Below, in pieces: positions 9,103 through 17,214 of a stretch of 64,000 bases of DNA (its first letter is position 1; each line of letters starts with the position of its first letter). The notes beneath the pieces were generated by a model, which worked only from the letters and a program-made list of their open reading frames with translations, was not told the DNA's origin and searched no databases. The stretch comes from Salinigranum salinum (lineage in GTDB: Archaea > Halobacteriota > Halobacteria > Halobacteriales > Haloferacaceae). Both the position numbers and the translations under genes were made by a program. Where the stretch lies: contig NZ_VTOJ01000001.1 in NCBI RefSeq assembly GCF_009176545.1, forward strand, positions 62,001 through 126,000. Direction: 5' to 3'.

Positions 9103-9446
9103 GCGAGATCGAAATGGTGGTCGCGATGATCCGTCCCGAGAAGCTCGGCGACGTGAAGAAGGCGCTCGCCGAGGTGGGCGCACCCTCACTGACGGTCACG
9201 AACGTCTCGGGACGAGGGTCTCAGCCGGCCAAGAAGGGCCAGTGGCGTGGCGAGGAGTACACGGTCGACCTCCACCAGAAGGTCAAGGTCGAGTGCGTCG
9301 TCGCCGACATCCCCGCCGACGACGTCGTCGACGCCATCGCCGACGCCGCCAACACCGGCGAGAAGGGCGACGGCAAGATCTTCGTCCTCCCCGTCACCGA
9401 CGCCATCCAGATCCGCACCGGCAAGCGCGGCCCCGAGGCCGTCTGA
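9099..9446 (+). CDS. glnK: PII-family nitrogen regulatory protein GlnK (second copy)
   Basis: A 115-residue PII protein, coupled to the second amt by a four-base overlap. The T-loop is the same as in the first copy, with Tyr54. The proteins differ in the first 50 residues and the last few (KRGPEAV against TGGVDAV), but the region from 9249 to 9418 is identical in DNA to the first glnK. The partner preference of each PII for its own Amt is therefore likely set by the N-terminal half or not at all, since the T-loop is shared. Confidence 0.97.
   Translation: MSEIEMVVAMIRPEKLGDVKKALAEVGAPSLTVTNVSGRGSQPAKKGQWRGEEYTVDLHQKVKVECVVADIPADDVVDAIADAANTGEKGDGKIFVLPVTDAIQIRTGKRGPEAV
9249..9418 (+). repeat. 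170-bp perfect duplicate shared with first glnK (copy B)
   Basis: Exact counterpart of 6995-7164, in the same frame of the second glnK. Confidence 0.9.
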
Positions 9447-9626
9447 ACGGAACCGCGACCGACCCCCTCGTTTTCTTCCACCGCCGCGCCGTCAGCGACC
9501 GCACCCGCGACGCGTGACGTGAGAGGAGATCCATCGACGGTACGCGGACGCGCCCGACACTACCAAGTCGGGGCCCGTCGAAGCGGGGATCATGAACACG
9601 TCCCATCGAACCGGCGGTGTCCGCCA

Positions 9627-10964
9627 GTGAACCACGACCGTTCACGAGCGCTGTACGACCGGGCACTTTCTGTGATCCCCGGCGGGGTGAACTCGTCGGT
9701 CCGCGCGACCCGACCGTACCCGTTCTTCGTCGACCGCGGCGACGGTGCCCACGTCGTCGACGCCGACGGCAACCGCTATCTCGACTACGTGATGGGCTAC
9801 GGCCCGCTCCTGTACGGCCACGACATGCCCGACCCCGTGCGCGCGGCGGTCCAGTCGTACGCCTCGGAGGGACCGATGTACGGCGCTCCCACGGAGATCG
9901 AGGTCGAACACGCGGAGTTCGTCGCCCGCCACGTCCCGTCGGTCGAGATGATCCGGTTCGTCAACTCCGGGACCGAAGCCACCGTCTCCGCCGTGCGCCT
10001 CGCGCGTGGCTACACGGGACGGGAGAAGATCGTCGTCATGCAGGGCGGCTACCACGGGGCCCAGGAGTCGACGCTCGTCGAGGGCGGCCCCGACAACCCC
10101 CGACCGTCGACGGCGGGCATCCCCGAGTCGTTCGCCGAACACACCCTCCCGGTGCCGTTCAACGACGAGGCCGCGATCGAGGCGGTCTTCGAGGAGCACG
10201 GCCACGACATCGCCGCCGTCCTCGTCGAACCGATCCTCGGCAACTACGGCATCGTCCAGCCGATCACGGGCTACCACGAGACCCTTCGAGAGCTCTGTGA
10301 CGACCACGGCTCGCTCCTCGTGTTCGACGAGGTCATCACCGGCTTTCGCGTGGGTGGCCTCGGCTGTGCGCAGTCGAAACTCGGTGTGACCCCCGACGTC
10401 ACGACGTTCGGGAAGATCGTCGGCGGCGGCTTCCCCGTCGGCGCCATCGGCGGCCAGGCCGAGATCATCGAGTCGTTCACGCCTGCAGGCGACGTCTTCC
10501 AGTCCGGCACGTTCTCGGGCCACCCCGTGACGATGGCGGCGGGACACGCCTACCTGACGTACGCCGCCGAGAACGACGTGTACGACCACGTGAATCGGCT
10601 GGGCGAGACGCTCCGGGCGGGGATCACGGACCTCTGCGAGGAGCGCGCCCCCGAGTACACCGTCGTCGGCACCGACTCCATGTTCAAGACCGTCTTCACG
10701 CGCGAGGGGCCGAGCAGCCTCGGCGACCAGTGTTCGAGCGGGTGTGAACAGCGGACGGACTGCCCGCGGTACGACTACTGCCCCAAGACCGGACACGACG
10801 TCGCCGACGCCGAGACCGAGCGGTGGGAGCGGATCTTCTGGCAGGAGATGAAGGATCGAGGGATCTTCCTCACAGCGAACCAGTTCGAGTCGCAGTTCGT
10901 CTCCTACGCCCACACCGACGAGGACGTCGAGGCGACGCTGGAGGCGTACAAGGAGGTGCTCTGA
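9627..10964 (+). CDS. hemL: Glutamate-1-semialdehyde 2,1-aminomutase
   Basis: PLP enzyme that converts glutamate-1-semialdehyde to 5-aminolevulinate, the substrate of HemB. The 445-residue reading from GTG 9627 begins [20 protein letters not shown], the normal family N-terminus; the frame extends back to 9519 only through Arg-rich sequence. The PLP lysine is Lys263 in [15 protein letters not shown]. Other family blocks are [16 protein letters not shown] and [11 protein letters not shown]. An oddity is a cysteine cluster, Cys369-X3-Cys373-X5-Cys379-X5-Cys385, in a segment of about 20 residues that ordinary bacterial enzymes seem to lack. It looks like a small metal site. Confidence 0.97.
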   Translation: MNHDRSRALYDRALSVIPGGVNSSVRATRPYPFFVDRGDGAHVVDADGNRYLDYVMGYGPLLYGHDMPDPVRAAVQSYASEGPMYGAPTEIEVEHAEFVARHVPSVEMIRFVNSGTEATVSAVRLARGYTGREKIVVMQGGYHGAQESTLVEGGPDNPRPSTAGIPESFAEHTLPVPFNDEAAIEAVFEEHGHDIAAVLVEPILGNYGIVQPITGYHETLRELCDDHGSLLVFDEVITGFRVGGLGCAQSKLGVTPDVTTFGKIVGGGFPVGAIGGQAEIIESFTPAGDVFQSGTFSGHPVTMAAGHAYLTYAAENDVYDHVNRLGETLRAGITDLCEERAPEYTVVGTDSMFKTVFTREGPSSLGDQCSSGCEQRTDCPRYDYCPKTGHDVADAETERWERIFWQEMKDRGIFLTANQFESQFVSYAHTDEDVEATLEAYKEVL

Positions 10965-11028
10965 GGTCGGCGACTCGGCGGTCGGAGACGAACCCGCGCC
11001 CGCGCTTCGAATCCGGACTGGAGACGGG

Positions 11029-12414
11029 CTACCCACGAGTCGGTTCGTCTCGCTCCGACCGTTCGGCGATCATCGCCGTCGCCGTCTCCGCCCAGCCGCC
11101 ACGACGGAACCCCACGACGACGACGACGGCCCAGCAGACGTACGAGAGCGCGAGTCCGGCCAGCACTCCCGGCAACCCGTAGCCGAGCGTGACGCCGAGG
11201 AGGTACGACGTGCCGAGCAGGAACACGGCCGAGCCGAGCAGTCTGGCGTAGAACGGGGTCCGCGTGTCGCCCGCACCGCGGAGCGCGCCGGCCAGCGGGA
11301 AGAACACTCCGAACGAGACCGTCGAGACGGCGAAGACACGGGTGAACGCGACGGCGTGGCGGATCGTCGTTCCGTCGCGCGTGAACAACCCCACGAGCGG
11401 TTCGGCGGCCACGAACAGGACGACGCCGGCGGTGCCGAGCGTCCCGAGGCTCAGCGCGAGGATGCCGCGCGCGGCGGCGCGTGCGCCGTCGACGTCGCCC
11501 TCGCCCAGCGTCTGGCCGACGACGATGCTGGTGACCGTGCTGAACGCGCGGTAGAACGGCCCCGTGAGCTGCTGATAGAGCCGGCGGCCGATGTGATACG
11601 CCGCGTTCACCTCGGTCCCGAAGAGCAACAACAGCGCGTTGAACGGGAAGTTCGCGACCGAGGTGCTCATCCCCTCCGCGAAGGTCGGGACGCTCACGGC
11701 GACGAGCTGTCGGGTGATCGTGAGATCTCGCGGGCGGGACAGCGAGACGGGGGTTCGGTCGCTGGCGATCGCCGCCGTGATCGCGACCGCTTCCACGGTC
11801 CGGCTGACCGCGGTGGCGATGCCGACACCGACGATCCCCAGCGCGGGGGCGAACCAGAGTCCGAGCCCCAGCCCGACCGTCAGGAGGATGTTGAGCACGC
11901 TCGCCCCGCCGTTGACGAGCATCGGCGTCCGCGTGTCGCCCGCACCCTGCAGGGCGCGCGCACCGACGAGCCCGAGGATGCGCATCGGTGCGGCGACGAA
12001 GACGATCGTCAGGTAGGTCCCCCCCAGTCGGACGACCGTGGGTTCGGCGCCGAGCAGGTCGATCAACACGGGGCCGAACACCACCCCGATGACGACGAAC
12101 GGGAGCCCCGCGAGCGCGCCGATGAGGAGCGCCTGTGTGACCGCACGGTCGCGGCTGAGGTCGGCACCGCGTCCCGTGTCCTGGCTCGAGAGCGCGATCC
12201 CGCCGGCACCGATGCCCAGTCCGATGCGGAGCGGGATCTGTGCGTAGAGGTCGGCCAGTCCGATCGCGGCGACGGCGGCCGGCGAGAAGAAGCCGGTGAC
12301 GACGATGTCGACCGTCCGCATCAGCGTGTTGAGCGTCTGCTGGACGGCGATCGGCCACCCCAGTCCGATCGTTCGCCGCCAGAGGGCGCGGAGCCGCGTC
12401 GAGAACGGGACCAT
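11029..12414 (-). CDS. MATE-family efflux transporter
   Basis: A 461-residue, 12-span membrane protein of the MATE (multidrug and toxin extrusion) family. It has the characteristic two-half repeat: each half has a GAGDTRTP motif (ALQGAGDTRTPMLVNGG in the first, ALRGAGDTRTPFYARL in the second). It should use a Na+ or H+ gradient to export organic cations or metabolites; the substrate is unknown. The ATG at 12414 starts MVPFSTRLRALWRRTIGL just before the first span; the open frame continues much further upstream with no homology. It converges on hemL and is divergent from the next membrane gene. Confidence 0.94.
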   Translation of the reverse strand: MVPFSTRLRALWRRTIGLGWPIAVQQTLNTLMRTVDIVVTGFFSPAAVAAIGLADLYAQIPLRIGLGIGAGGIALSSQDTGRGADLSRDRAVTQALLIGALAGLPFVVIGVVFGPVLIDLLGAEPTVVRLGGTYLTIVFVAAPMRILGLVGARALQGAGDTRTPMLVNGGASVLNILLTVGLGLGLWFAPALGIVGVGIATAVSRTVEAVAITAAIASDRTPVSLSRPRDLTITRQLVAVSVPTFAEGMSTSVANFPFNALLLLFGTEVNAAYHIGRRLYQQLTGPFYRAFSTVTSIVVGQTLGEGDVDGARAAARGILALSLGTLGTAGVVLFVAAEPLVGLFTRDGTTIRHAVAFTRVFAVSTVSFGVFFPLAGALRGAGDTRTPFYARLLGSAVFLLGTSYLLGVTLGYGLPGVLAGLALSYVCWAVVVVVGFRRGGWAETATAMIAERSERDEPTRG

Positions 12415-12600
12415 CCAGTTCGTCGGTCGGGAGCGACGCGCAACAAGACGCCGGTAGGAGCAAACGAGACGGGCGGGAGACGAAACGGAGACGCGCGGTG
12501 GACGAAGAGGATGACGGCGCGTCCGACGACGTGATCCGACCGGAGACCGTACGACGATGCCACCGTGAGAGTTGAGTACCGCCGCGTCGTGAAGTCGGAC

Positions 12601-13236
12601 GTGAGCCCTCCAGCCGACGAACCGGACGACATCGACGACGGCGGCGTGAGCGACGGGACGGACCACCCCGTCGAGTTCGACGCCCCGACCGGAGCGACCG
12701 ACGACGGCGGCACGGTCGACGACACCGGCGGGGACGGTCCCGACGCCGTGTCCGCGTCGACCGACACAGCCGGGTCCGACGCGCCGGAGACGACCACCGA
12801 GAGCCTCCGGCGGACGCTCGACGACCTCCTCCCCGAGGCCGACGCCGACTCTCGCTGGTGGTACTGGATCGCGGCGGTCCCCGTCTACTTCCTCATCGCG
12901 CTCGTCGGCGGGGCGGTCGCCGCCGGGCTGTTCCTCTTCGCGGGGCTCCTCGACGTCGTCGGACTGAGCGGCCTGGCGAGTTTCTCGACGTTCCTCGTGC
13001 TCGGCACGGTCGCGAGCCTGTTCGGGATCGTGGGACTGGTCGTCGCAATCATGTTCCCCGTGGCGACGTATGTCGACGCCAGAGCGATCGAGGCGCTCGA
13101 CGGCGAGTGGACACCCGACCCCGTGCTGTGGAGCCTCCTGGCCGTGGTCGCCGTGCTCGTGACGAACTTCGTGGTGAGCGTCCCGCTCTCGCTGTACTAC
13201 CTCTACCGCCGACACGAGGCGCTCGGGACGCCCTGA
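12601..13236 (+). CDS. Membrane protein with acidic N-terminal tail, function unknown
   Basis: A protein of about 211 residues not recognised as a named family. The first 85 residues are very acidic and low in complexity (Asp, Gly, Thr). Three hydrophobic spans follow (roughly residues 88-115, 128-155 and 180-203), then a short basic end (YLYRRHEALGTP). The start is uncertain: GTG at 12601 gives VSPPADEPDD, while another GTG at 12565 adds 12 residues. It lies divergent from the MATE gene and convergent with another small membrane gene. Confidence 0.75.
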   Translation: MSPPADEPDDIDDGGVSDGTDHPVEFDAPTGATDDGGTVDDTGGDGPDAVSASTDTAGSDAPETTTESLRRTLDDLLPEADADSRWWYWIAAVPVYFLIALVGGAVAAGLFLFAGLLDVVGLSGLASFSTFLVLGTVASLFGIVGLVVAIMFPVATYVDARAIEALDGEWTPDPVLWSLLAVVAVLVTNFVVSVPLSLYYLYRRHEALGTP

Positions 13237-13299
13237 CGACGAGGGAGAAGCGGTGGAACCGACGGGAACGGATCGAAGCGGTCAGGGCGCGACCGCTCG

Positions 13300-13725
13300 C
13301 TACGACCGTGGGCGAACGAGCACCCGGTCGCGGGCCCGCCGCCACGCGGTCGGCGAGGTGAGCACGACGGCGAGGCCGAGCGAGAGGAGCCACCAGCCGA
13401 GGACGACGGCGCCGGTGACGAGCCCCGTGCCCGCGTCGAGCGAGAGGAAGACGAACCCGACCGCCGAGAGGACGGCGACGGCGATGCCGACGACCCAGAC
13501 ACGCCCGACGAGCCGCCAGGAGACACGCCCGGCGACCCAGTAGACGGCCGTCGCAGCGACCGCTGCGCCAACCGGCACGAGCCACCGCGGGGCCTGTCCA
13601 CCGGTGAGCGTGCCGACGACGGTCTGGAGCGGGACGACCGCGGGCCCGAGCCCCGCCCAGAGGAGGACGAACCGGAGGAACTCGCCGACCTCCCGGGCCA
13701 CGGGGTCGAGCCAGTCAGGCGCCAT
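13300..13725 (-). CDS. Small four-span membrane protein, function unknown
   Basis: A 141-residue hydrophobic protein with about four predicted spans (near residues 17-38, 47-66, 72-95 and 100-122) and a basic C-terminus (RRARDRVLVRPRS). It has no signal peptide and no catalytic motif that I recognise. It starts at the ATG at 13725, facing away from hemC. It is probably real, given its regular hydrophobic pattern and clean start, but its role is open. Confidence 0.75.
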   Translation of the reverse strand: MAPDWLDPVAREVGEFLRFVLLWAGLGPAVVPLQTVVGTLTGGQAPRWLVPVGAAVAATAVYWVAGRVSWRLVGRVWVVGIAVAVLSAVGFVFLSLDAGTGLVTGAVVLGWWLLSLGLAVVLTSPTAWRRARDRVLVRPRS

Positions 13726-13860
13726 CGCGGATCGGCGGACGACGGGACGTGATCACGCGGCGGGACACGGTCGGGAGTCACGACGGGCCGACAAGAACGT
13801 ACCGACCCGGCCGCCGACCGAAGTGGTGCGCTTTTCACGGTCGGTCGCACATCCTCGCGT

Positions 13861-14943
13861 ATGAGTAGACGGACGCTCCGACTGGCGACACGCGGGTCGG
13901 ACCTCGCCCTGCGGCAGGCGGCGAGCGTACGGGAGGCGCTCAAGGACCGCCGGTACGAGGTCGAACTCGTCGAGGTGGAGACGGAGGGCGATCGGATCAC
14001 GGACGAACTCATCCACCGGCTGGGGAAGACCGGGGCGTTCGTCCGCGCGCTCGACGAGCGGATCCTCGCGGGAGAGGTCGACGCCGCGGTCCACTCGATG
14101 AAGGATATGCCCACCGACGCGCCGGACGAGCTCGTCGTCGCCGCCGTCCTCGAACGCGGCCCCGCCAACGACGTGCTCGTGACGCCCGACGGCGTCGACC
14201 TCGACGAGCTTCCCGAGGGGGCGACGGTCGGGACGTCCTCGCTCCGCCGCCGGGCACAGCTACTCGACGCTCGCCCCGACCTGACCGTCGAGCCGCTCCG
14301 GGGGAACGTCGACACGCGCGTCGAGAAGCTGCTTGCGCCGTCGTTGCAGGCCGAACACGAGGCGCGCGTCGAAGCCGACGAGGACCGGAAGGGGCACATC
14401 GGTGAGGACGACTACGAGCCCGCGTACGACCGGCGGCCAGAGGAGTGGTTCGACTCCCTCACGGAGCTCGAACGGAACGCCCTCGGCCGCGAACCCGACG
14501 TCGAGTACGACGGCATCGTCCTCGCGGAGGCGGGCCTCCGGCGGAGCGGGCTCGACCACCACGTCGAGTTCAGTCGCCTGCCGACGAAGACGTTCGTCCC
14601 CGCGCCGGGGCAGGGGGCCATCGCCGTGACGGCCACGGCACGCGCCGAGGAGCTCAACGAGCAGCTCGACTTCCCGCGAACGCGGGTCGAGACCACGGTA
14701 GAGCGGACTCTCCTCGCCGAGCTCGGTGGGGGCTGTATCGCCCCGATCGGCGTCTACGCCGTCCTCCAGGGGTCGTACGTCCACGTCCGGGCCCAGGTGT
14801 TCGGCCCCGACGGGGAGCTGGTGGAGGGGTCGCGCGACCTCCCCGTCGAGAAACACGCGACGGCGGCCGCCGACTTCGCCGCGGCGCTCCGCGAGCGCGG
14901 GGCGGCCGACCTGATCCAGCGGGCGGCGGAGGCGAACGAATGA
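13861..14943 (+). CDS. hemC: Hydroxymethylbilane synthase (porphobilinogen deaminase)
   Basis: Polymerises four porphobilinogens into hydroxymethylbilane. Family blocks are clear: LRLATRGSDLALRQA at the start, HSMKDMPT, GTSSLRRRAQL, LRGNVDTRVEKL, and the dipyrromethane cofactor cysteine Cys292 in ELGGGCIAPIGVYA. At 360 residues it is longer than the bacterial enzyme (about 310). The extra length is an acidic stretch of about 50 residues, after RGNVDTRVEKL, containing DEDRKGHIGEDDYEPAYDR. It is the first gene of hemC-cobA-hemD, joined to cobA by an ATGA overlap. Confidence 0.98.
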   Translation: MSRRTLRLATRGSDLALRQAASVREALKDRRYEVELVEVETEGDRITDELIHRLGKTGAFVRALDERILAGEVDAAVHSMKDMPTDAPDELVVAAVLERGPANDVLVTPDGVDLDELPEGATVGTSSLRRRAQLLDARPDLTVEPLRGNVDTRVEKLLAPSLQAEHEARVEADEDRKGHIGEDDYEPAYDRRPEEWFDSLTELERNALGREPDVEYDGIVLAEAGLRRSGLDHHVEFSRLPTKTFVPAPGQGAIAVTATARAEELNEQLDFPRTRVETTVERTLLAELGGGCIAPIGVYAVLQGSYVHVRAQVFGPDGELVEGSRDLPVEKHATAAADFAAALRERGAADLIQRAAEANE

Positions 14944-15887
14944 GCGACCGGACGTCGGCAGGGTCGAAGGAGTCGGGCGCCTCGGCGGGATCGAGAGAGT
15001 CAAGCGCCGCAGAGGGATCGAGAGAGTCAAGCGCCGCAGAGGGATCGAGAGAGTCGAACGCCGCAGAGGGATCGAGAGAGTCGAACGCCGCAGAGGGATC
15101 GACGGCGACCGGCCACGTCTCGCTCGTCGGCTCCGGTCCCGGCGATCCCGAGCTCATGACCGTGAAGGCACGCCGCCTGCTCGACGAGGCCGACGTCGTC
15201 CTCCACGACAAACTCCCGGGGCCGGAGATCATCGCACTCGTCCCCGAGGACCGACGCGAGGACGTCGGCAAGCGCGCCGGGGGCGAGTGGACGCCACAGG
15301 AGTACACCAACCGGCGATTGGTCGAACTCGCCCGCGAGGGCAAGCACGTCGTCCGGCTGAAAGGTGGCGACCCCTTCGTCTTCGGGCGCGGTGGCGAGGA
15401 GATGGAACGGCTCGCGCGCGAGGGGATCCCGTTCGAGGTCGTCCCCGGCATCACCTCGGCTGTCGCGGGCCCCAGCGTCGCCGGCATCCCCGTCACACAC
15501 CGCGACCACGCCTCGTCGGTGTCGTTCGTCACCGGGCACGAGGACCCGACGAAAGACGAGTCCGCCGTGAACTGGGAGGCGCTCGCCGCCACCGGCGGGA
15601 CCATCGTCGTGCTGATGGGGGTCGGGAAACTCCCCGACTACACGACCGCACTCCGCGAGTCGGGGATGGCCCCCGAGACGCCCGTCGCGCTGGTCGAACG
15701 GGCGACCTGGCCGGAGATGCGGGTCGCGACCGGAACGCTCGAGACCATCGTCGACGTCCGCGACGCGACGGGAATCGAACCACCGGCCATCACCGTCATC
15801 GGCCCGGTCGCGGCGACGCGCGATCGGGTGAAGGCGTTCCTTCGCACCGGCGACACCGACGCGCCGACAGACGGGGAAGACAGATGA
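14940..15887 (+). CDS. cobA: Uroporphyrinogen-III C-methyltransferase (SUMT)
   Basis: SAM-dependent enzyme methylating uroporphyrinogen III to precorrin-2, toward siroheme, cobalamin or archaeal alternative heme. Methyltransferase blocks are VSLVGSGPGDPELMTVKA, VVRLKGGDPFVFGRGGEE, VVPGITSAVAGPS, and VVLMGVGKL. The 315-residue length includes an unusual N-terminal tail of about 55 residues built from nine-residue repeats (SRESSAAEG or SRESNAAEG), encoded by 27-bp tandem DNA repeats. The ATG overlaps the hemC stop, so the repeats are inside the predicted protein. An alternative start after the repeats would need a non-ATG codon near STATGHVSLVG. The end overlaps hemD by ATGA. Confidence 0.96.
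   Translation: MSDRTSAGSKESGASAGSRESSAAEGSRESSAAEGSRESNAAEGSRESNAAEGSTATGHVSLVGSGPGDPELMTVKARRLLDEADVVLHDKLPGPEIIALVPEDRREDVGKRAGGEWTPQEYTNRRLVELAREGKHVVRLKGGDPFVFGRGGEEMERLAREGIPFEVVPGITSAVAGPSVAGIPVTHRDHASSVSFVTGHEDPTKDESAVNWEALAATGGTIVVLMGVGKLPDYTTALRESGMAPETPVALVERATWPEMRVATGTLETIVDVRDATGIEPPAITVIGPVAATRDRVKAFLRTGDTDAPTDGEDR
14964..15098 (+). repeat. 27-bp coding tandem repeats in cobA
   Basis: Four near-identical 27-bp units begin at 14991, 15018, 15045 and 15072, each starting TCGAGAGAGTC. The first two are identical, and so are the last two; the pairs differ at two bases (AAGC against GAAC). A fifth, diverged 27-bp unit precedes them at 14964-14990. All keep the reading frame. Confidence 0.93.
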
Positions 15888-16627
15888 GCCAGGAGGTGCG
15901 CGTCGCGGTGTTCCGCCCGGCCGACGAACGACTCGCCGACGCGGTCGAACTGCTCGAGTCGCTCGGGGCGACGCCCGTGGCCGATCCGATGCTCGCGGTC
16001 GAACCGACCGGAAACCGCCCCGAGGAGGCGTCGTACGTCGTGCTCACGAGCAAGACGGGTGCGGAGCTCCTCGCCGAGGCCGGCTGGACGCCCGGAGAGG
16101 CGACGCTCGTCTGTATCGGGCCGACGACGGCCGACGCCGCCCGCACGGCGGGGTGGCACGTCGACCGCGTCCCCGCGGAGTATTCGTCGGCGGGCCTCGT
16201 CGACCTCCTCCGAGACGAGGTCTCGGGCGAGCGCGTCGCTGTCGCCCGATCCGATCACGGGAGCGACGTGCTCCTCGATGGACTCCGTGCGGCCGGCGCG
16301 GAGGTCCACGAGACGGTGCTCTACCGGCTCGTACGACCAGAGGGAGCCGGAGCGTCGACCGAGATGGCCGCCGGGGGCGAACTCGAAGGGGTCTGTTTCA
16401 GTTCGTCGCTCACGGTCGAGAACTTCCTTTCGGCGGCGGCGGAGCGGGGGGTCCGCGAGGCGGCCGTCGCGGGGCTGAACGACGCCGTCGTCGGCGCGAT
16501 CGGTGAACCGACGCGAGAGACCGCGGCGGCGAACGGGATCGACGTCGACGTCGTTCCCGACCGTGCCGCGTTCGACGCGCTCGTGTGTCTGGTCGTCGAA
16601 CGGGCGGCACCGACGTACCACGACTGA
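15884..16627 (+). CDS. hemD: Uroporphyrinogen-III synthase
   Basis: Closes hydroxymethylbilane with D-ring inversion to give uroporphyrinogen III, the branch point used by CobA just upstream. The family is poorly conserved. Assignment rests on its 247-residue length, the two alternating alpha/beta domains (AVFRPADERL... then VVLTSKTGAELL, and GERVAVARSDHGSDVL), the conserved-like VCFSSSLTVENFL segment, and its position as third gene of hemC-cobA-hemD with an ATGA overlap. Confidence 0.93.
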   Translation: MSQEVRVAVFRPADERLADAVELLESLGATPVADPMLAVEPTGNRPEEASYVVLTSKTGAELLAEAGWTPGEATLVCIGPTTADAARTAGWHVDRVPAEYSSAGLVDLLRDEVSGERVAVARSDHGSDVLLDGLRAAGAEVHETVLYRLVRPEGAGASTEMAAGGELEGVCFSSSLTVENFLSAAAERGVREAAVAGLNDAVVGAIGEPTRETAAANGIDVDVVPDRAAFDALVCLVVERAAPTYHD

Positions 16628-16690
16628 GCCAAAAAACGGAGACTGAGGGCCGAGCCGGACGTCAGGGGTGGGGACTGACGGCGTGTCTCG

Positions 16691-17041
16691 TCAGGCCGAG
16701 TCGTCCGTCGTCGTCTCGGTGGTCTCTGTCGCTGTCTCGTTTATCTCTGTCATTTCGGTCTCGGTCGCTGTCTCCGTCTCCGTCTCTGTCTCTGTCTCCG
16801 TCTCCGTCTCTGTCTCCGTCGCTGTCTCTGTCTCCGTCGCTGTCTCTGTCTCCGTCGACTCCCCGCCAGACGATCCACCGGACGAACCACCGCTGCCGTC
16901 TTGGTTCGCCGCGGTGCCGTCCTCGGTGCTCGTCACGCCGGTACTGTCGTCGCCCGTGCCCGAACAGCCGGCCACGGCTGCGGCCAGTGTGGTAGTTACG
17001 CCGGCAGCGAACGTCCGTCGAGAGATGATTTTCTCGGTCAT
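16691..17041 (-). CDS. Tat lipoprotein made only of signal and Thr/Glu repeats
   Basis: A 116-residue product with a convincing twin-arginine lipoprotein signal (Arg8-Arg9 and lipobox AVAGC, Cys26). A Gly/Ser linker and about 35 residues of alternating Thr-Glu dipeptides follow, with no folded domain after them. Haloarchaeal lipoproteins normally use such Thr/Glu stretches as linkers to a domain, so this is either a truncated lipoprotein or a surface spacer. The repeat is a hexanucleotide microsatellite (GTCTCC/T on the plus strand), so its length can change without a frameshift. It is convergent with hemD, with 63 bp between the stops. Confidence 0.7.
   Translation of the reverse strand: MTEKIISRRTFAAGVTTTLAAAVAGCSGTGDDSTGVTSTEDGTAANQDGSGGSSGGSSGGESTETETATETETATETETETETETETETETATETEMTEINETATETTETTTDDSA
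16758..16857 (-). repeat. Hexanucleotide microsatellite coding Thr-Glu
   Basis: About 16 consecutive copies of GTCTCC, GTCTCT or GTCGCT on the plus strand, read as Glu-Thr (or Ala-Thr) on the minus strand. The period of six keeps the frame on slippage. Confidence 0.85.
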
Positions 17042-17214
17042 GTCGCAGGCGAGACCGACAGACGGAGCGGGTAAAAGCCGGGGCGATCGTCCCGACTGTT
17101 CTCTCGATGAAACGGGACTGTTTCGGCGGTTTCGGGCGAGAACGGTCGAGCTTAGCCGCTCGATAAACGAACCATTAAATCACGTGTAATTGAATATACG
17201 TTGAGGGGGGTCGA

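Noticed and set aside
14964-15098. Possible CRISPR or attachment repeats
   Set aside because: The 27-bp units abut without spacers and are translated as part of cobA.
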